DNA of 64,000 bases from an uncultured Pelagibacteraceae bacterium (GTDB lineage Bacteria; Pseudomonadota; Alphaproteobacteria; Pelagibacterales; Pelagibacteraceae), in assembly GCA_902579105.1 (NCBI GenBank), contig CACHFM010000004.1:26947-90946 (forward strand), read 5' to 3'. A program made the translations under genes and the position numbers. The notes beneath the pieces were generated by a model. The model ran no database searches. It had not been told where the DNA came from and saw only the letters and a list, made by a program, of their open reading frames with translations. Positions 8,878-17,851 of the stretch are shown here, piece after piece (positions within the stretch are counted from its first letter, which is position 1; the number at the start of each line of letters is the position of its first letter).

Positions 8878-9836
8878 TTCATTATTGATATTAATTTATT
8901 GAATACTTTATCTGGATCAATTTTATCTTTTCCAAGAGTATTGTGAGTAACAGTAATTTCTCCATCTGGTATAATTGGATACATATTAGAACTATATGAT
9001 CCATAAATTAAAGGTGTATCTGCCATTAAAGTAATTGTTTTTATTCCAAGAGCAGAGGACAAATGTGCAAATCCTGTATCATTACAGATAGAAACATTGC
9101 AATTTTTTATAATTGGTAAAGTTTCAGCAATAGTTAGATTGTCTAATGGAATACATTTATCTTTAAATTTTGAATTATAAATTTCATTTAAAATTTTTTG
9201 TTCATCTTCATCTTTTCCAGTAGCTAAAAAAAATTTACATTTTTTTTTATTATCAATTTTTTCCATAATATTCAGATAAGTTTTAGAAGGTATTCTTTTT
9301 GTTGATCCTGATCCCCCTATACCAAGTAGAATATTTAGATCATCATTATTTAAATCAAATTTTAAAAAAGTTTGTTTGACTAAATTGTTTTCAATTTGAA
9401 TTTCAGGATTACCACTTACTTCGATACTTAAATATTTTTTAAGCAAATTTTTTGCAGGCTCAGTAATATGTTGGTTTTTTTTCTCAAATAAAGGATATTG
9501 ATATATTTTATTAATACCAGCTAATCTTGAGATAAGATTAAATCTTAAAGATGAATTAAAAATAAATACTTTATCAAAATTATATTGATTTAAATCTTTT
9601 GCTAATTTAAAAAAACCATTTATTCCATCATGCCTTTCACTTTTTTTGTTATCTCTTTTTAAGTGAATAATTTTATCGATATATGTTGTTTGATTTAAAA
9701 ACTGGTCTGCTTTAGAATTTTCTTTTACAAGTAAACTTACAGGTGAGTTGAATTTTTTTGATATTGCTTTGATAAAAGGTAGAAAAATTACAGTATCACC
9801 AATACCCATTCTATTTTGAATTGCCAATATTTTCAT
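8874..9836 (-). CDS. glycosyltransferase family 9 (heptosyltransferase-like)
   Basis: A 320-residue GT-B fold enzyme of the ADP-heptose:LPS heptosyltransferase family (GT9). The N-terminal glycine-rich GIGDTVIFLPF motif (about residues 11-22) and the C-terminal donor-site segment CNDTGFAHLSSALG (about 251-264) are the family marks, and the LLGIGGSGSTKR loop begins the second Rossmann half. It probably adds a sugar to LPS or another surface glycan at the inner membrane. Acceptor and donor cannot be read from the sequence; there is no LPS core cluster next to it. A second GT9 domain occurs at 18900-20357 fused to TPR repeats. Confidence 0.8.
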   Translation of the reverse strand: MKILAIQNRMGIGDTVIFLPFIKAISKKFNSPVSLLVKENSKADQFLNQTTYIDKIIHLKRDNKKSERHDGINGFFKLAKDLNQYNFDKVFIFNSSLRFNLISRLAGINKIYQYPLFEKKNQHITEPAKNLLKKYLSIEVSGNPEIQIENNLVKQTFLKFDLNNDDLNILLGIGGSGSTKRIPSKTYLNIMEKIDNKKKCKFFLATGKDEDEQKILNEIYNSKFKDKCIPLDNLTIAETLPIIKNCNVSICNDTGFAHLSSALGIKTITLMADTPLIYGSYSSNMYPIIPDGEITVTHNTLGKDKIDPDKVFNKLISIMN

Positions 9837-9885
9837 AATTAATTTATAAACTTTACTAATTTATATTTTTATATAAATTTTGAAT

Positions 9886-10770
9886 ATGAGCAAAATTAAA
9901 GGCATTTATGCGGCCTCAATGTCGATCTTGAATGATGATTTAGCACTTGATGTTAAAAAAACCGTTCATCATGCTGAAATGTTGATTGAACAAGGTTGTC
10001 ATGGAGTAGCGATTTTTGGAAGCACAGGTCAAGCACAACTCATATCTATTTCAGAAAAAATTGATTTATTAAATCATTTAGCTTTGAACAAGTATAAAGA
10101 AAAATACATGATTGGTACGGGATTAAACTCATTAGGAGAAACTATTAATTTAATGAAAGTGGCCAAGTCTTTAAATTTTGAAAAATTTTTAATTATGCCT
10201 CCTGCATACTATAAGTATAAAGATCAAGAGGTAATCAACTTTTACAGTAAAATAGTAGAAGCAATTCCAGAGTCTGAAATTATTCTTTACAATTTTGAAA
10301 AATTATGTGGATACAAGTTCAGTGTGGAGTGCGTTGAAGAATTAGTAAAAAAATTTCCACAACAAATTATTGGAGTTAAAGATAGTTCTTATAACCTGTT
10401 TGAAAATTTAAAATTAGACAATTTTTCAGTTTTGCCTGGTTCAGAGTCAAAGTTATTAAAAGGTCTACAATTAGGATGTTCAGGAATTATTACAGCTACT
10501 TGTAATGTTACTAGCAAATTAGCAAGAAAAGTTTATGATGATTTTCAATTAGGAGCTGAACAAACAGTAAATCAAAAACTGTGTGATGTTAGAGCGGTAT
10601 TTGAAAAATATAACTTAATATCAGGACTTCATACATATTATTCAAAAAATGATAGTTATTATAAAAATGTTTTACCACCTTTAAGTATTTTAAATTCTCA
10701 AGAAGAAAAAGAACTAATTAATAATTTAGAAAAATTAAATTTTTCAATTAAATCTTTAAAGGCGGCTTAA
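9886..10770 (+). CDS. dihydrodipicolinate synthase/N-acetylneuraminate lyase family protein
   Basis: TIM-barrel Schiff-base aldolase or lyase of the DapA/NanA superfamily, 294 residues. The pyruvate-binding motif appears as FGSTGQAQ (the family usually has G-T-T-G-E), the conserved tyrosine in ILYNFEK, and the Schiff-base lysine in IGVKDSS near residue 165. The divergence from the GTTGE and YNxP motifs suggests it is not the lysine-pathway DapA but a relative acting on another 2-oxo acid. I chose the ATG at 9886 over an in-frame TTG two codons earlier. The next gene, a cyclopropane fatty acid synthase, starts one base after its stop; no functional link is obvious. Confidence 0.8.
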   Translation: MSKIKGIYAASMSILNDDLALDVKKTVHHAEMLIEQGCHGVAIFGSTGQAQLISISEKIDLLNHLALNKYKEKYMIGTGLNSLGETINLMKVAKSLNFEKFLIMPPAYYKYKDQEVINFYSKIVEAIPESEIILYNFEKLCGYKFSVECVEELVKKFPQQIIGVKDSSYNLFENLKLDNFSVLPGSESKLLKGLQLGCSGIITATCNVTSKLARKVYDDFQLGAEQTVNQKLCDVRAVFEKYNLISGLHTYYSKNDSYYKNVLPPLSILNSQEEKELINNLEKLNFSIKSLKAA

Positions 10771-10771
10771 G

Positions 10772-11962
10772 ATGCAATTAGCAAGATTTTTAAATAAAGT
10801 TATTAAGAAAGATGGTTTTATATTAATCGATGCTAACTCAAAAAGTTATATAATTGGAACTCCTAAAAGTGATAATCCAATTAAGATTAAAATTTTAGAT
10901 AAAAAACTTCATTATAAGTTATTATTTCACCCAGATTTATATTTTGGTGAGGCGTATACAGATGGAGATATAGTAATTGAAAATGGAAGCCTTACTGATT
11001 TTTTAGATCTTGCGTTAATGAATTTTGGAAGAGGTGAAATTAATTTTTTTAGTTATTTAATGAATAGAGTTAGAGGATCTTATAGATATTTAACGAATTT
11101 TAATTTTATAAAAAATTCAAAAAAAAATGTATCACATCATTATGATATTTCAGATGATCTTTATAATTTGTTTTTAGACCCAAAAAGACAATACTCATGT
11201 GCATATTTTAAAAATGAAAATGATACTTTGGAAAGTGCTCAAAATAATAAGATTCAACATATTATTAAGAAACTTCATATCAAGCCAAACCAAAAAGTAT
11301 TAGATATTGGTTGTGGATGGGGGTCATTAGCATTCGATATAGCCAAAAGCGCAAACTGTGAAGTTACTGGAATTACATTATCCGAAAATCAGTATAATTA
11401 TTGTAAACAAAAAGCAAAAGAACATAATTTAGATAATCAAGTAAACTTTAAGTTAATAGATTATAGAGAGCTTGATGAAAAATTTGACAGAATAGTAAGC
11501 GTAGGAATGTTTGAACACGTAGGTAGAAAATTCTACAAAAAGTTCTTTAACCAGGTAGAAAAATTGCTTAAAGATGATGGAATTTCATTAATACACACTA
11601 TAGGCTCAGTAAATCCACCTAGGGATCCTCATCCGTGGATTACAAAATATATATTTCCAGGAGGATATACGCCGAGTTTAAGTGAAGTTAGTAATCCTAT
11701 TGAAAAATCTGGGCTAATTGTTTCTGATCTAGAGGTATTAAAACTACATTATATGCATACTTTAAGAAACTGGAAAGAAAATTGTATTAACAATAAAGAA
11801 AAAATTATTCAAATGTTTGATGAAAGATTTTTTAGAATGTGGGAATTTTATTTAGCTGGATGTGAAATGGCATTTAAGTGGGGAGATCAGGTTGTATTTC
11901 AATTTCAATTGACAAAAAATTATAGGTCAACTCCAGTTACAAGAGACTATATTTATCAATAA
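10772..11962 (+). CDS. cfa: cyclopropane-fatty-acyl-phospholipid synthase family methyltransferase
   Basis: SAM-dependent enzyme that methylenates the double bond of unsaturated acyl chains in membrane phospholipids. At 396 residues it has the family's usual size. An N-terminal lipid-binding region (to about 120) precedes the methyltransferase fold with the SAM loop VLDIGCGWGSLA near residue 175, EVTGITLS, and the SVGMFEHVG segment near 245 characteristic of Cfa. Substrate positions such as the C-terminal YYL/AGCEMAFKWG region are also Cfa-like. It is spaced one base after the DapA-family gene and likely co-transcribed. Some family members make other modified lipids, so exact product is inferred. 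Confidence 0.88.
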   Translation: MQLARFLNKVIKKDGFILIDANSKSYIIGTPKSDNPIKIKILDKKLHYKLLFHPDLYFGEAYTDGDIVIENGSLTDFLDLALMNFGRGEINFFSYLMNRVRGSYRYLTNFNFIKNSKKNVSHHYDISDDLYNLFLDPKRQYSCAYFKNENDTLESAQNNKIQHIIKKLHIKPNQKVLDIGCGWGSLAFDIAKSANCEVTGITLSENQYNYCKQKAKEHNLDNQVNFKLIDYRELDEKFDRIVSVGMFEHVGRKFYKKFFNQVEKLLKDDGISLIHTIGSVNPPRDPHPWITKYIFPGGYTPSLSEVSNPIEKSGLIVSDLEVLKLHYMHTLRNWKENCINNKEKIIQMFDERFFRMWEFYLAGCEMAFKWGDQVVFQFQLTKNYRSTPVTRDYIYQ

Positions 11963-11991
11963 ATTATTGATAGAAATATAAACTCTTTAAA

Positions 11992-13164
11992 ATGAAAAAA
12001 AGAAAAAAAAAAACAAAAAAAATCAAAAAAAAAGTTAGAAAAAAAAATTTTAAGAGCATCAATCATACTAAAAAAAAAGTTAAAAAATTTCGATCAAAAT
12101 TAAAATACAAAAAGATAAAAAAAATAAAAAAAGTTAATAAAGTAATAAAATCTACAAAACCAAAGAAACAAAATTTTATTTTAAAATTAATTAATTTACA
12201 AAATTCTTTAAAACCAGAAATTAATCTTAAAATTAATTTTGGTATTGAAAAATTTATTCAATCTTTTTTTGATAAAATTGCTAATACGATTGGACAGTAT
12301 AAAATATTAAAAAAAGATGAAACTAGAAGATTAAAACTAGAAAAAATAGAAAAAGCAAGACAAGAAAAAATTGATCTTCAAAATCAAAAACAAAAAGAGC
12401 AAGAGTTAAAAATTAAATTAAAAGAGCAGACTTTAAAAGAAGAAATTAGGTTAGAAAAACAAAGAACTAGAGACATAAAATTATTCTTAAGGAAAGAACA
12501 AGCAATATTAAGAATAGAACAAGCTGAAAAGCAAAAACAATTTTTAAAACAATTAAGATTAGAAAAACAAATTGAAAAATTTAGAGTAAGAGAAGTTAAA
12601 GAGTTAGAAAAACTTGAAAAAATATCACTTAGAGAAAAAAGAGATGATTATGCTGGCCTACAACAAAGAATAGAAAAATTAAAAGAAAAATATCGAATAA
12701 TTAGAGATCAAAAAATAAGAGAAAGAGTTGAGGCTTTAGGAGTCAAAATTCAAGGTGATGAAGACAGAGATACACTATTACAAAAAGAAAAAGATTATAC
12801 TTTAGCAAGACAAAAAATAGAATTTGCTCTTGAAAGTTTTTATCGTAGTGCCAGTAGTTTAGTATTTCAATTAAATAAAAGATATATAACAAGACATATG
12901 TCTATTTTTAGATGTATCGATAGAAGATTTGAAACTGGGGAAATTTTTATTAAATGGGATGAGGCATCAGATGATGAATGGTTATTATTGATTTATATAA
13001 AAAATAATTCTCCTGATGAAGGAATAGTTATTGAAGATAAAACTAATCCTGAAAAAAATATTTCCCATGAGTTTAAAAATAATGAAATTTTTAAAGCCTC
13101 AGACACCATGGTTGACTCATTAACTCAATTAATTGCAAGAAAAAGAGCTAAAAATACCAATTAA
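11992..13164 (+). CDS. hypothetical protein with extreme lysine-rich N-terminus and coiled coil
   Basis: Not recognised. The first about 60 of 390 residues are more than half Lys/Arg with no acidic residue, a histone-H1-like or nucleic-acid-binding tail. Residues about 95-270 are a long Lys/Glu/Arg/Gln-rich coiled coil. The last about 110 residues look globular, with FQLNKRYITRHMSIFRC and a FIKWDEASDDEW segment. No signal peptide is present, so it is probably cytoplasmic, possibly DNA- or RNA-associated. The 5' end of the gene (11992-12140) is a series of poly-A tracts, making the exact start and frame sensitive to sequencing or polymerase slippage; the uninterrupted frame argues it is correct as read. 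Confidence 0.65.
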   Translation: MKKRKKKTKKIKKKVRKKNFKSINHTKKKVKKFRSKLKYKKIKKIKKVNKVIKSTKPKKQNFILKLINLQNSLKPEINLKINFGIEKFIQSFFDKIANTIGQYKILKKDETRRLKLEKIEKARQEKIDLQNQKQKEQELKIKLKEQTLKEEIRLEKQRTRDIKLFLRKEQAILRIEQAEKQKQFLKQLRLEKQIEKFRVREVKELEKLEKISLREKRDDYAGLQQRIEKLKEKYRIIRDQKIRERVEALGVKIQGDEDRDTLLQKEKDYTLARQKIEFALESFYRSASSLVFQLNKRYITRHMSIFRCIDRRFETGEIFIKWDEASDDEWLLLIYIKNNSPDEGIVIEDKTNPEKNISHEFKNNEIFKASDTMVDSLTQLIARKRAKNTN

Positions 13165-13194
13165 ATTATCTTATATTATTAGGTAATATCTAGA

Positions 13195-13488
13195 ATGTTT
13201 TTTGGAATCATGACCATGATAATTTTATATTTAATTTTAAAATATGTTCTTGAATGGATTAAATATTTTAACAGTTTAGATCCTAGATTAGGTCAATCAA
13301 CATGGCGATGGAGTTATGATTATCCAGTAATAGGAGAAAGAGATATATCTGATTTAGATGATAGGGATTTTGTTAGATTAAGAAGAAAAAGAAATAAAAT
13401 TATTACATTTATGTATTCAATAGTTTTAATTATGTTTATTGCTTCAATGTCCTTGTTAAGTGAAATTTTAATATTTTTTTTACAATAA
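13195..13488 (+). CDS. small two-helix membrane protein, unknown
   Basis: A 97-residue hypothetical protein with hydrophobic segments at about 1-20 and 72-95 separated by a charged central loop containing the DISDLDDRDFVRLRRKR stretch. This hairpin topology fits a small inner-membrane protein. It starts 30 bases after the lysine-rich gene and 72 bases before tldD. I do not recognise the family. Coding potential is supported by the clean frame, the amphiphilic arrangement and lack of any competing gene. Confidence 0.6.
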   Translation: MFFGIMTMIILYLILKYVLEWIKYFNSLDPRLGQSTWRWSYDYPVIGERDISDLDDRDFVRLRRKRNKIITFMYSIVLIMFIASMSLLSEILIFFLQ

Positions 13489-13560
13489 TTTTTTAGTTTA
13501 AATTTGTACATGTTTAAAATGACCAGTTGAAAATGATATATAAAGTATTATGTAAATTAA

Positions 13561-14973
13561 ATGAGCAAATTTTTTGATAAATCTGATTTAGTTAGAAATG
13601 ATGTAGATAAAATTGTTTCTGATACCTTAAAGAATTGTGATGATGGTGAATTATATTTTGAAGAGTCTAAATCTGAGTCAATTTTATTAGATGACAATAA
13701 AATTAAAAGTTCAAATTATAGCTCAGATTTAGGTTTTGGATTTAGAGCGATTTCTAAAGATGTAGTTGCTTATTCTCATTCAAATGAAATTTCAAAAGAT
13801 TCCTTAAAGAATTCTTCAGAAAATCTTAAGTCTACTCTTAAATCAGTCAAAGGAACTTATAATCATGCAATTACTAGAACAAATAATAAATTTTATGATG
13901 ATATTAATCCTATAGATCAAAAAACATTAAAATCTAAATTAGAGATTTTAAATAATGTAAATGATTTTTTACGTCAAAAAGATATTTCAGTTAAACAAGT
14001 GACAGCGAGCTTTGCTGGTGAACAGAAATCAATTGAAATTATAAGATCTGGAGGCGAAGCCTTAACTGATGTGCGTCCGTTGATTAGATTTAATGTTTCT
14101 GTAATGCTTGAAAAAAATGGAAGAAAAGAAACGGGAGTTTATGGAATTGGTGGCAGACAATCGTATGAAGATTATTTAAAAAATGATAATTGGAAAAATG
14201 TATGTGAAGAAGCTTTTAGAATTGCTTCAGTCAACCTAGAAAGTAAACCAGCTCCAGCTGGTGAAATGAAGGTTGTATTAGGACCGGGTTGGCCAGCGAT
14301 TTTAATTCATGAGGCGATAGGTCATGGTTTAGAAGGAGATTTTAATAGAAAAAAAACTTCGGCATTTCATGATTTAATGGGACAAAAGGTTGCAAGTGAA
14401 GATGTTACAATTGTTGATGATGGAACTATAGATAAAAAACGAGGAAGTCTAACAATCGATGACGAAGGTACACCTACCGAAAGAACAGTTTTAATTGAAA
14501 ATGGAATTTTAAAAAATTTTATGCAAGACAGATTAAATGCAAGGTTAATGAATACTAGATCTACTGGTAGTGGCAGAAGAGAAAATTATAAACATATTGT
14601 TTTACCAAGAATGAGAAATACGATGATGTTAAATGGTAAACAAACTCAAGATGAGATGATTAAATCAGTTGATAAGGGAATTTTTGCAGTGAGCTTTGGT
14701 GGAGGACAAGTAGATATTACATCTGGAAAATTTGTTTTTAATTGTACGGAGGCTTATGAAATAAATAACGGTAAAATTGGCTCGCCTATTAAAGGAGCAA
14801 CTTTAATAGGGGATGGCCCTTCAATTTTGAAAGAAGTATCAATGGTGGGTAATGATATGATGTTAGACCCTGGTATAGGAACGTGTGGTAAGGCAGGACA
14901 GGGAGTTCCCGTTGGTGTTGCTCAACCTTCTATATTAATTGATAAGATGACAGTCGGTGGAACAAAACTTTAA
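13561..14973 (+). CDS. tldD: metalloprotease subunit TldD
   Basis: TldD subunit of the TldD/TldE zinc protease, which digests unfolded peptides and in some bacteria matures peptide natural products. The 470-residue product carries the HEAIGH metal motif (HExxxH) within residues about 250-256, followed by the GDFNRKKTSAF region and the SGRRENYKH segment, and ends with the usual GTCGKAGQGVPVGV sequence. The length is normal. tldE follows with its ATG directly abutting the TAA, so the two are co-translated as expected for the heterodimer. Confidence 0.93.
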   Translation: MSKFFDKSDLVRNDVDKIVSDTLKNCDDGELYFEESKSESILLDDNKIKSSNYSSDLGFGFRAISKDVVAYSHSNEISKDSLKNSSENLKSTLKSVKGTYNHAITRTNNKFYDDINPIDQKTLKSKLEILNNVNDFLRQKDISVKQVTASFAGEQKSIEIIRSGGEALTDVRPLIRFNVSVMLEKNGRKETGVYGIGGRQSYEDYLKNDNWKNVCEEAFRIASVNLESKPAPAGEMKVVLGPGWPAILIHEAIGHGLEGDFNRKKTSAFHDLMGQKVASEDVTIVDDGTIDKKRGSLTIDDEGTPTERTVLIENGILKNFMQDRLNARLMNTRSTGSGRRENYKHIVLPRMRNTMMLNGKQTQDEMIKSVDKGIFAVSFGGGQVDITSGKFVFNCTEAYEINNGKIGSPIKGATLIGDGPSILKEVSMVGNDMMLDPGIGTCGKAGQGVPVGVAQPSILIDKMTVGGTKL

Positions 14974-16290
14974 ATGGTTAAAGATCAAGATTATTTAGAA
15001 AAAAAAGCTTCTTATTGTTTAGATTTAGCAAAAAAATTAGGAGCTACAGATACAAGAGTTAACGTTGGCAACTCTATTTCTGAGACTGTAAATTTTAGAA
15101 ATAAAAAATTAGATGAATCTAATAGATCAGATAATTTAGGCATAGATATTACAACTTATATAGGTAAAAAAAAATCATCTATATCTTCATCAAATTTATT
15201 AAATGATAACATAAATATTTTAATTGAAAAATGTATTGAAACTACAAAGAATACCCCTGAAGATGAATTTAATTCACTTCCTGATAAGAATTTACTTGCT
15301 AAAGAAGTTAAGGATTTAGATTTATATGATGATACTCATATAGAGAACGATAATAAGATTGAATATTTAAAAAGATTAGAAGTTTCTGTTTCAGCTGATA
15401 AAAAAATAGTAAATACTGAATCTAGTTTTGTTGAAGATAAATCAAATTTTATTTTAGCTAGTAGTGATGGTTTTTGTAAAGGTTTTAAAACCTCATCATT
15501 TATAGTATCAAGTGTAGCGGTTGCAAAAGATAATAATAGTATGGAGAGAGATTATGATTATACTCTCAAATGTCATCTAAAAGATATTAAAGATGCAGAA
15601 GAATTAGGAAAAAAAGCTGCAGAACAAACTATTAGAAAACTAAGTCCAAAAAAAATAGGCACTGAAAAGATTCCTTTAATTTTTGATAAAAGGATTGCAA
15701 AAGGTATATTGAGTATTTTTGCAAGCACAATATCATCTTCTGCCATTTCAAGGGGCACTTCATTCTTAAAAGACAAAATTAATGAAAAAATTTTTTCAGA
15801 TAAAATTAGTGTTTTTGATAAACCAGATATATTAAAAGGTTTAGGTTCTAAGAGTTTTGATTTAGAGGGAGTTAAAATTGATACATTAAAATTAGTTGAA
15901 AATGGGGTACTAAAACACTATTTGGTAGACACATATAATGGAAATAAATTAAATCTAAAATCTAATGGAAGATGTGGAGGAACTAGTAATCTTTATTTTG
16001 ATAATGGAAAAATAAGTTATAAAGATTTAATAAATTCTAATTCTAGAAGTCTTTATATAACCGAAACAATTGGTCATGGTAGTAATATTGTGACTGGAGA
16101 TTATTCAGTTGGTGCTACTGGTTTTTTAATTGAAAATGGTGAATTTAAATACCCAATTAATGAATTTACAATAGCAGGTAACTTTAAAGATATGTTTCAG
16201 AACATAACTTTAGCTGATGACTTAGAATTTGAATACTCAACCAACTCCCCAACTATGATGATCGAAGGAATGGTTGTGGCTGGTAAATAA
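14974..16290 (+). CDS. pmbA: metalloprotease subunit TldE/PmbA
   Basis: Non-catalytic partner subunit of TldD, 438 residues, lacking the HExxxH motif as usual for TldE. The C-terminal TETIGHGSNIVTGDYSVGATGF segment region shows the conserved GHG and G-D-x-S-V-G-A-G-like signature of PmbA. The ATG begins at the base after the tldD stop, so translation is coupled and stoichiometric. It belongs to the same two-gene operon, ending six bases before the convergent DUF6134 gene with no terminator hairpin visible. Confidence 0.93.
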   Translation: MVKDQDYLEKKASYCLDLAKKLGATDTRVNVGNSISETVNFRNKKLDESNRSDNLGIDITTYIGKKKSSISSSNLLNDNINILIEKCIETTKNTPEDEFNSLPDKNLLAKEVKDLDLYDDTHIENDNKIEYLKRLEVSVSADKKIVNTESSFVEDKSNFILASSDGFCKGFKTSSFIVSSVAVAKDNNSMERDYDYTLKCHLKDIKDAEELGKKAAEQTIRKLSPKKIGTEKIPLIFDKRIAKGILSIFASTISSSAISRGTSFLKDKINEKIFSDKISVFDKPDILKGLGSKSFDLEGVKIDTLKLVENGVLKHYLVDTYNGNKLNLKSNGRCGGTSNLYFDNGKISYKDLINSNSRSLYITETIGHGSNIVTGDYSVGATGFLIENGEFKYPINEFTIAGNFKDMFQNITLADDLEFEYSTNSPTMMIEGMVVAGK

Positions 16291-16296
16291 TTATAT

Positions 16297-16977
16297 TTAT
16301 TTAATACTTTTTAGGCGATATTCCCAATTTCCCATTCTTGAATAAGATACTTTTATAATTCTAGAATTATTTCGATCATACCAAATATGGAAATTTAGTC
16401 TTTTATTTTCAGGTAGTGACATATTTTTTGATTTAATCGTCAAATGATCAACCTCATAAGTTTTTCCATATAAAGTGATTTTTTCTTTACCTAAAAATGT
16501 TACAACTTGATCTTTTATACTTCCTGAGATTGGACTAATTTGATTATCTGCTTCTAAAATTTTATGATTCCACCAGTTTCCAATAATACTATTTTTTGAT
16601 GCTTTTCCAGTATAAGAAGACCCTTTAATATTAAATTCATTTTTATTTTTATCAAAAACTAAATTTACAAATTTTTCTTTATCATTTTGATAAGTTTTAG
16701 AATTATAAGAAATTAATTGGTCTTTAAAATATTTTTCTTCACCAAATCCTTCAACTTGAAAAACTGTTGTTCCAAAAAGTTTTACAGAAAATTTTATATT
16801 ATTAGTAACAATTGTTTCATCACCATTTCTAGTAAAAAAATAATAGTTGTATCCAATTAGTTCTCCATTTCTTAAAATTTCCATTTCAATTTTATTAAAT
16901 TTGCTATAGTGAGCCATATGTGCACTAGTATTAAACGAGTATGTTAAGAAAAATAATAAGAATAAAAATTTTTTCAT
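16297..16977 (-). CDS. secreted DUF6134 family protein
   Basis: A 226-residue protein with a signal peptide (residues 1-19, cleavage after TSA). The body is a beta-rich fold with paired aromatic residues (YNYYFF, NWWNHKIL, HIWYDR) and ends in SYSRMGNWEYRLKS, which match the DUF6134 family of periplasmic proteins in marine alphaproteobacteria. Function of that family is not established. It is convergent with tldE and divergent from the YitT-type gene 52 bases away. Confidence 0.7.
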   Translation of the reverse strand: MKKFLFLLFFLTYSFNTSAHMAHYSKFNKIEMEILRNGELIGYNYYFFTRNGDETIVTNNIKFSVKLFGTTVFQVEGFGEEKYFKDQLISYNSKTYQNDKEKFVNLVFDKNKNEFNIKGSSYTGKASKNSIIGNWWNHKILEADNQISPISGSIKDQVVTFLGKEKITLYGKTYEVDHLTIKSKNMSLPENKRLNFHIWYDRNNSRIIKVSYSRMGNWEYRLKSIK

Positions 16978-17029
16978 CTAATCATTACTTTAATAGACTT
17001 TAATTTTAAAAGAAGTAATTTATTCAAAA

Positions 17030-17677
17030 ATGTTTTTAAAAATTAAAAATATACCAAAAGTATCTTGGAGTTCAGATAAACCACTAAATTTAAAACCAAA
17101 AGTTTCATCATTCTTTTTTTTATGCCTTGGATTAACTTTATTTGGCTTAGGAGAAGGTTTATTGATTGTTTCATTGTCAGGAGCATCACCATGGTCAGTT
17201 TTAGCCCAAGGTATTTCTATAAAATCTGGACTTTCAGTTGGATTCATTACATTTATAATAAGTGTTTCAGTTCTAATTTTTTGGATACCATTAAATCAAA
17301 AACCAGGAGTAGGAACAATTCTTAATGCTTTGATTGTTGCTTTTATGATTGATGTTTGCATAAAATATTTTCCCTCACCAGACAGTTATCTTTATCAAAT
17401 TTTATTAGGAGCTATTGCTGTATTGATAGTTGGATTAGGAGGAGCTATTTATTTAGTTGCTAATCTGGGAGCAGGACCGAGGGATGGTTTAATGGTAGGT
17501 TTACAAATAAAAACAAATTTACCAATTGCAGTTGTAAGAGCTACTCTCGAAATAACAGTTGTTTGTATAGGATGGTATTTAGGTGGAACTGTTGGCATAG
17601 GAACTTTAATTTTTGCTTTTGGTATTGGACCTTGCGTAGCATTGGGCTTATACTTAGTAAATAAAATTTTTAATTAG
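17030..17677 (+). CDS. YczE/YyaS/YitT family membrane protein
   Basis: A 215-residue integral membrane protein with about five or six hydrophobic segments. The GASPWSVLAQGISIKSGLSVG and NLGAGPRDGLMVGLQ segments, a repeated G-(A)-x-P-x-(S/D) motif, are typical of the YczE/YitT (DUF161-like) family. It is presumably a transporter-like protein of the inner membrane, but substrate is unknown for the family. It stands alone, with an AEC transporter gene downstream in opposite orientation. The + start follows a short AT-rich spacer from the DUF6134 gene. Confidence 0.75.
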   Translation: MFLKIKNIPKVSWSSDKPLNLKPKVSSFFFLCLGLTLFGLGEGLLIVSLSGASPWSVLAQGISIKSGLSVGFITFIISVSVLIFWIPLNQKPGVGTILNALIVAFMIDVCIKYFPSPDSYLYQILLGAIAVLIVGLGGAIYLVANLGAGPRDGLMVGLQIKTNLPIAVVRATLEITVVCIGWYLGGTVGIGTLIFAFGIGPCVALGLYLVNKIFN

Positions 17678-17728
17678 TTTATTGAAATAAATTAACTTTT
17701 AATTAAAAATTTAAAAAGGTTAATAAAC

Positions 17729-17842
17729 TTAAGATTTTTTAGATTTTTCTCTTTTTAATTTTCTTTTTTCTTTTAGAGTTAATTTAGGTTTTTTATTTAC
17801 ACTAGAGTCTTTAAATGATTTACCACTATATCTTTTTGACAT
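17729..17842 (-). CDS. hidden 37-residue lysine-rich basic protein
   Basis: A short ORF in the space between the YitT-type and AEC genes. It reads MSKRYSGKSFKDSSVNKK and continues as a Lys/Arg-rich helix (KEKRKLKREK) to a TAA at 17729. Ten bases separate it from the end of the upstream AEC gene on the same strand, so it could be the last cistron of that transcript. The start, a serine-rich head and an abrupt basic helix look like a real protein rather than chance; it could bind RNA, ribosomes or DNA. No strong Shine-Dalgarno is seen. Comparative conservation would decide. Confidence 0.5.
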   Translation of the reverse strand: MSKRYSGKSFKDSSVNKKPKLTLKEKRKLKREKSKKS

Positions 17843-17851
17843 TTTTAAAAT

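Noticed and set aside
13527..13554. Possible promoter before tldD (TTGAAA, 16 bases, TATGTA)
   Set aside because: The match to consensus is modest and the AT background makes such matches common; kept only as a note.
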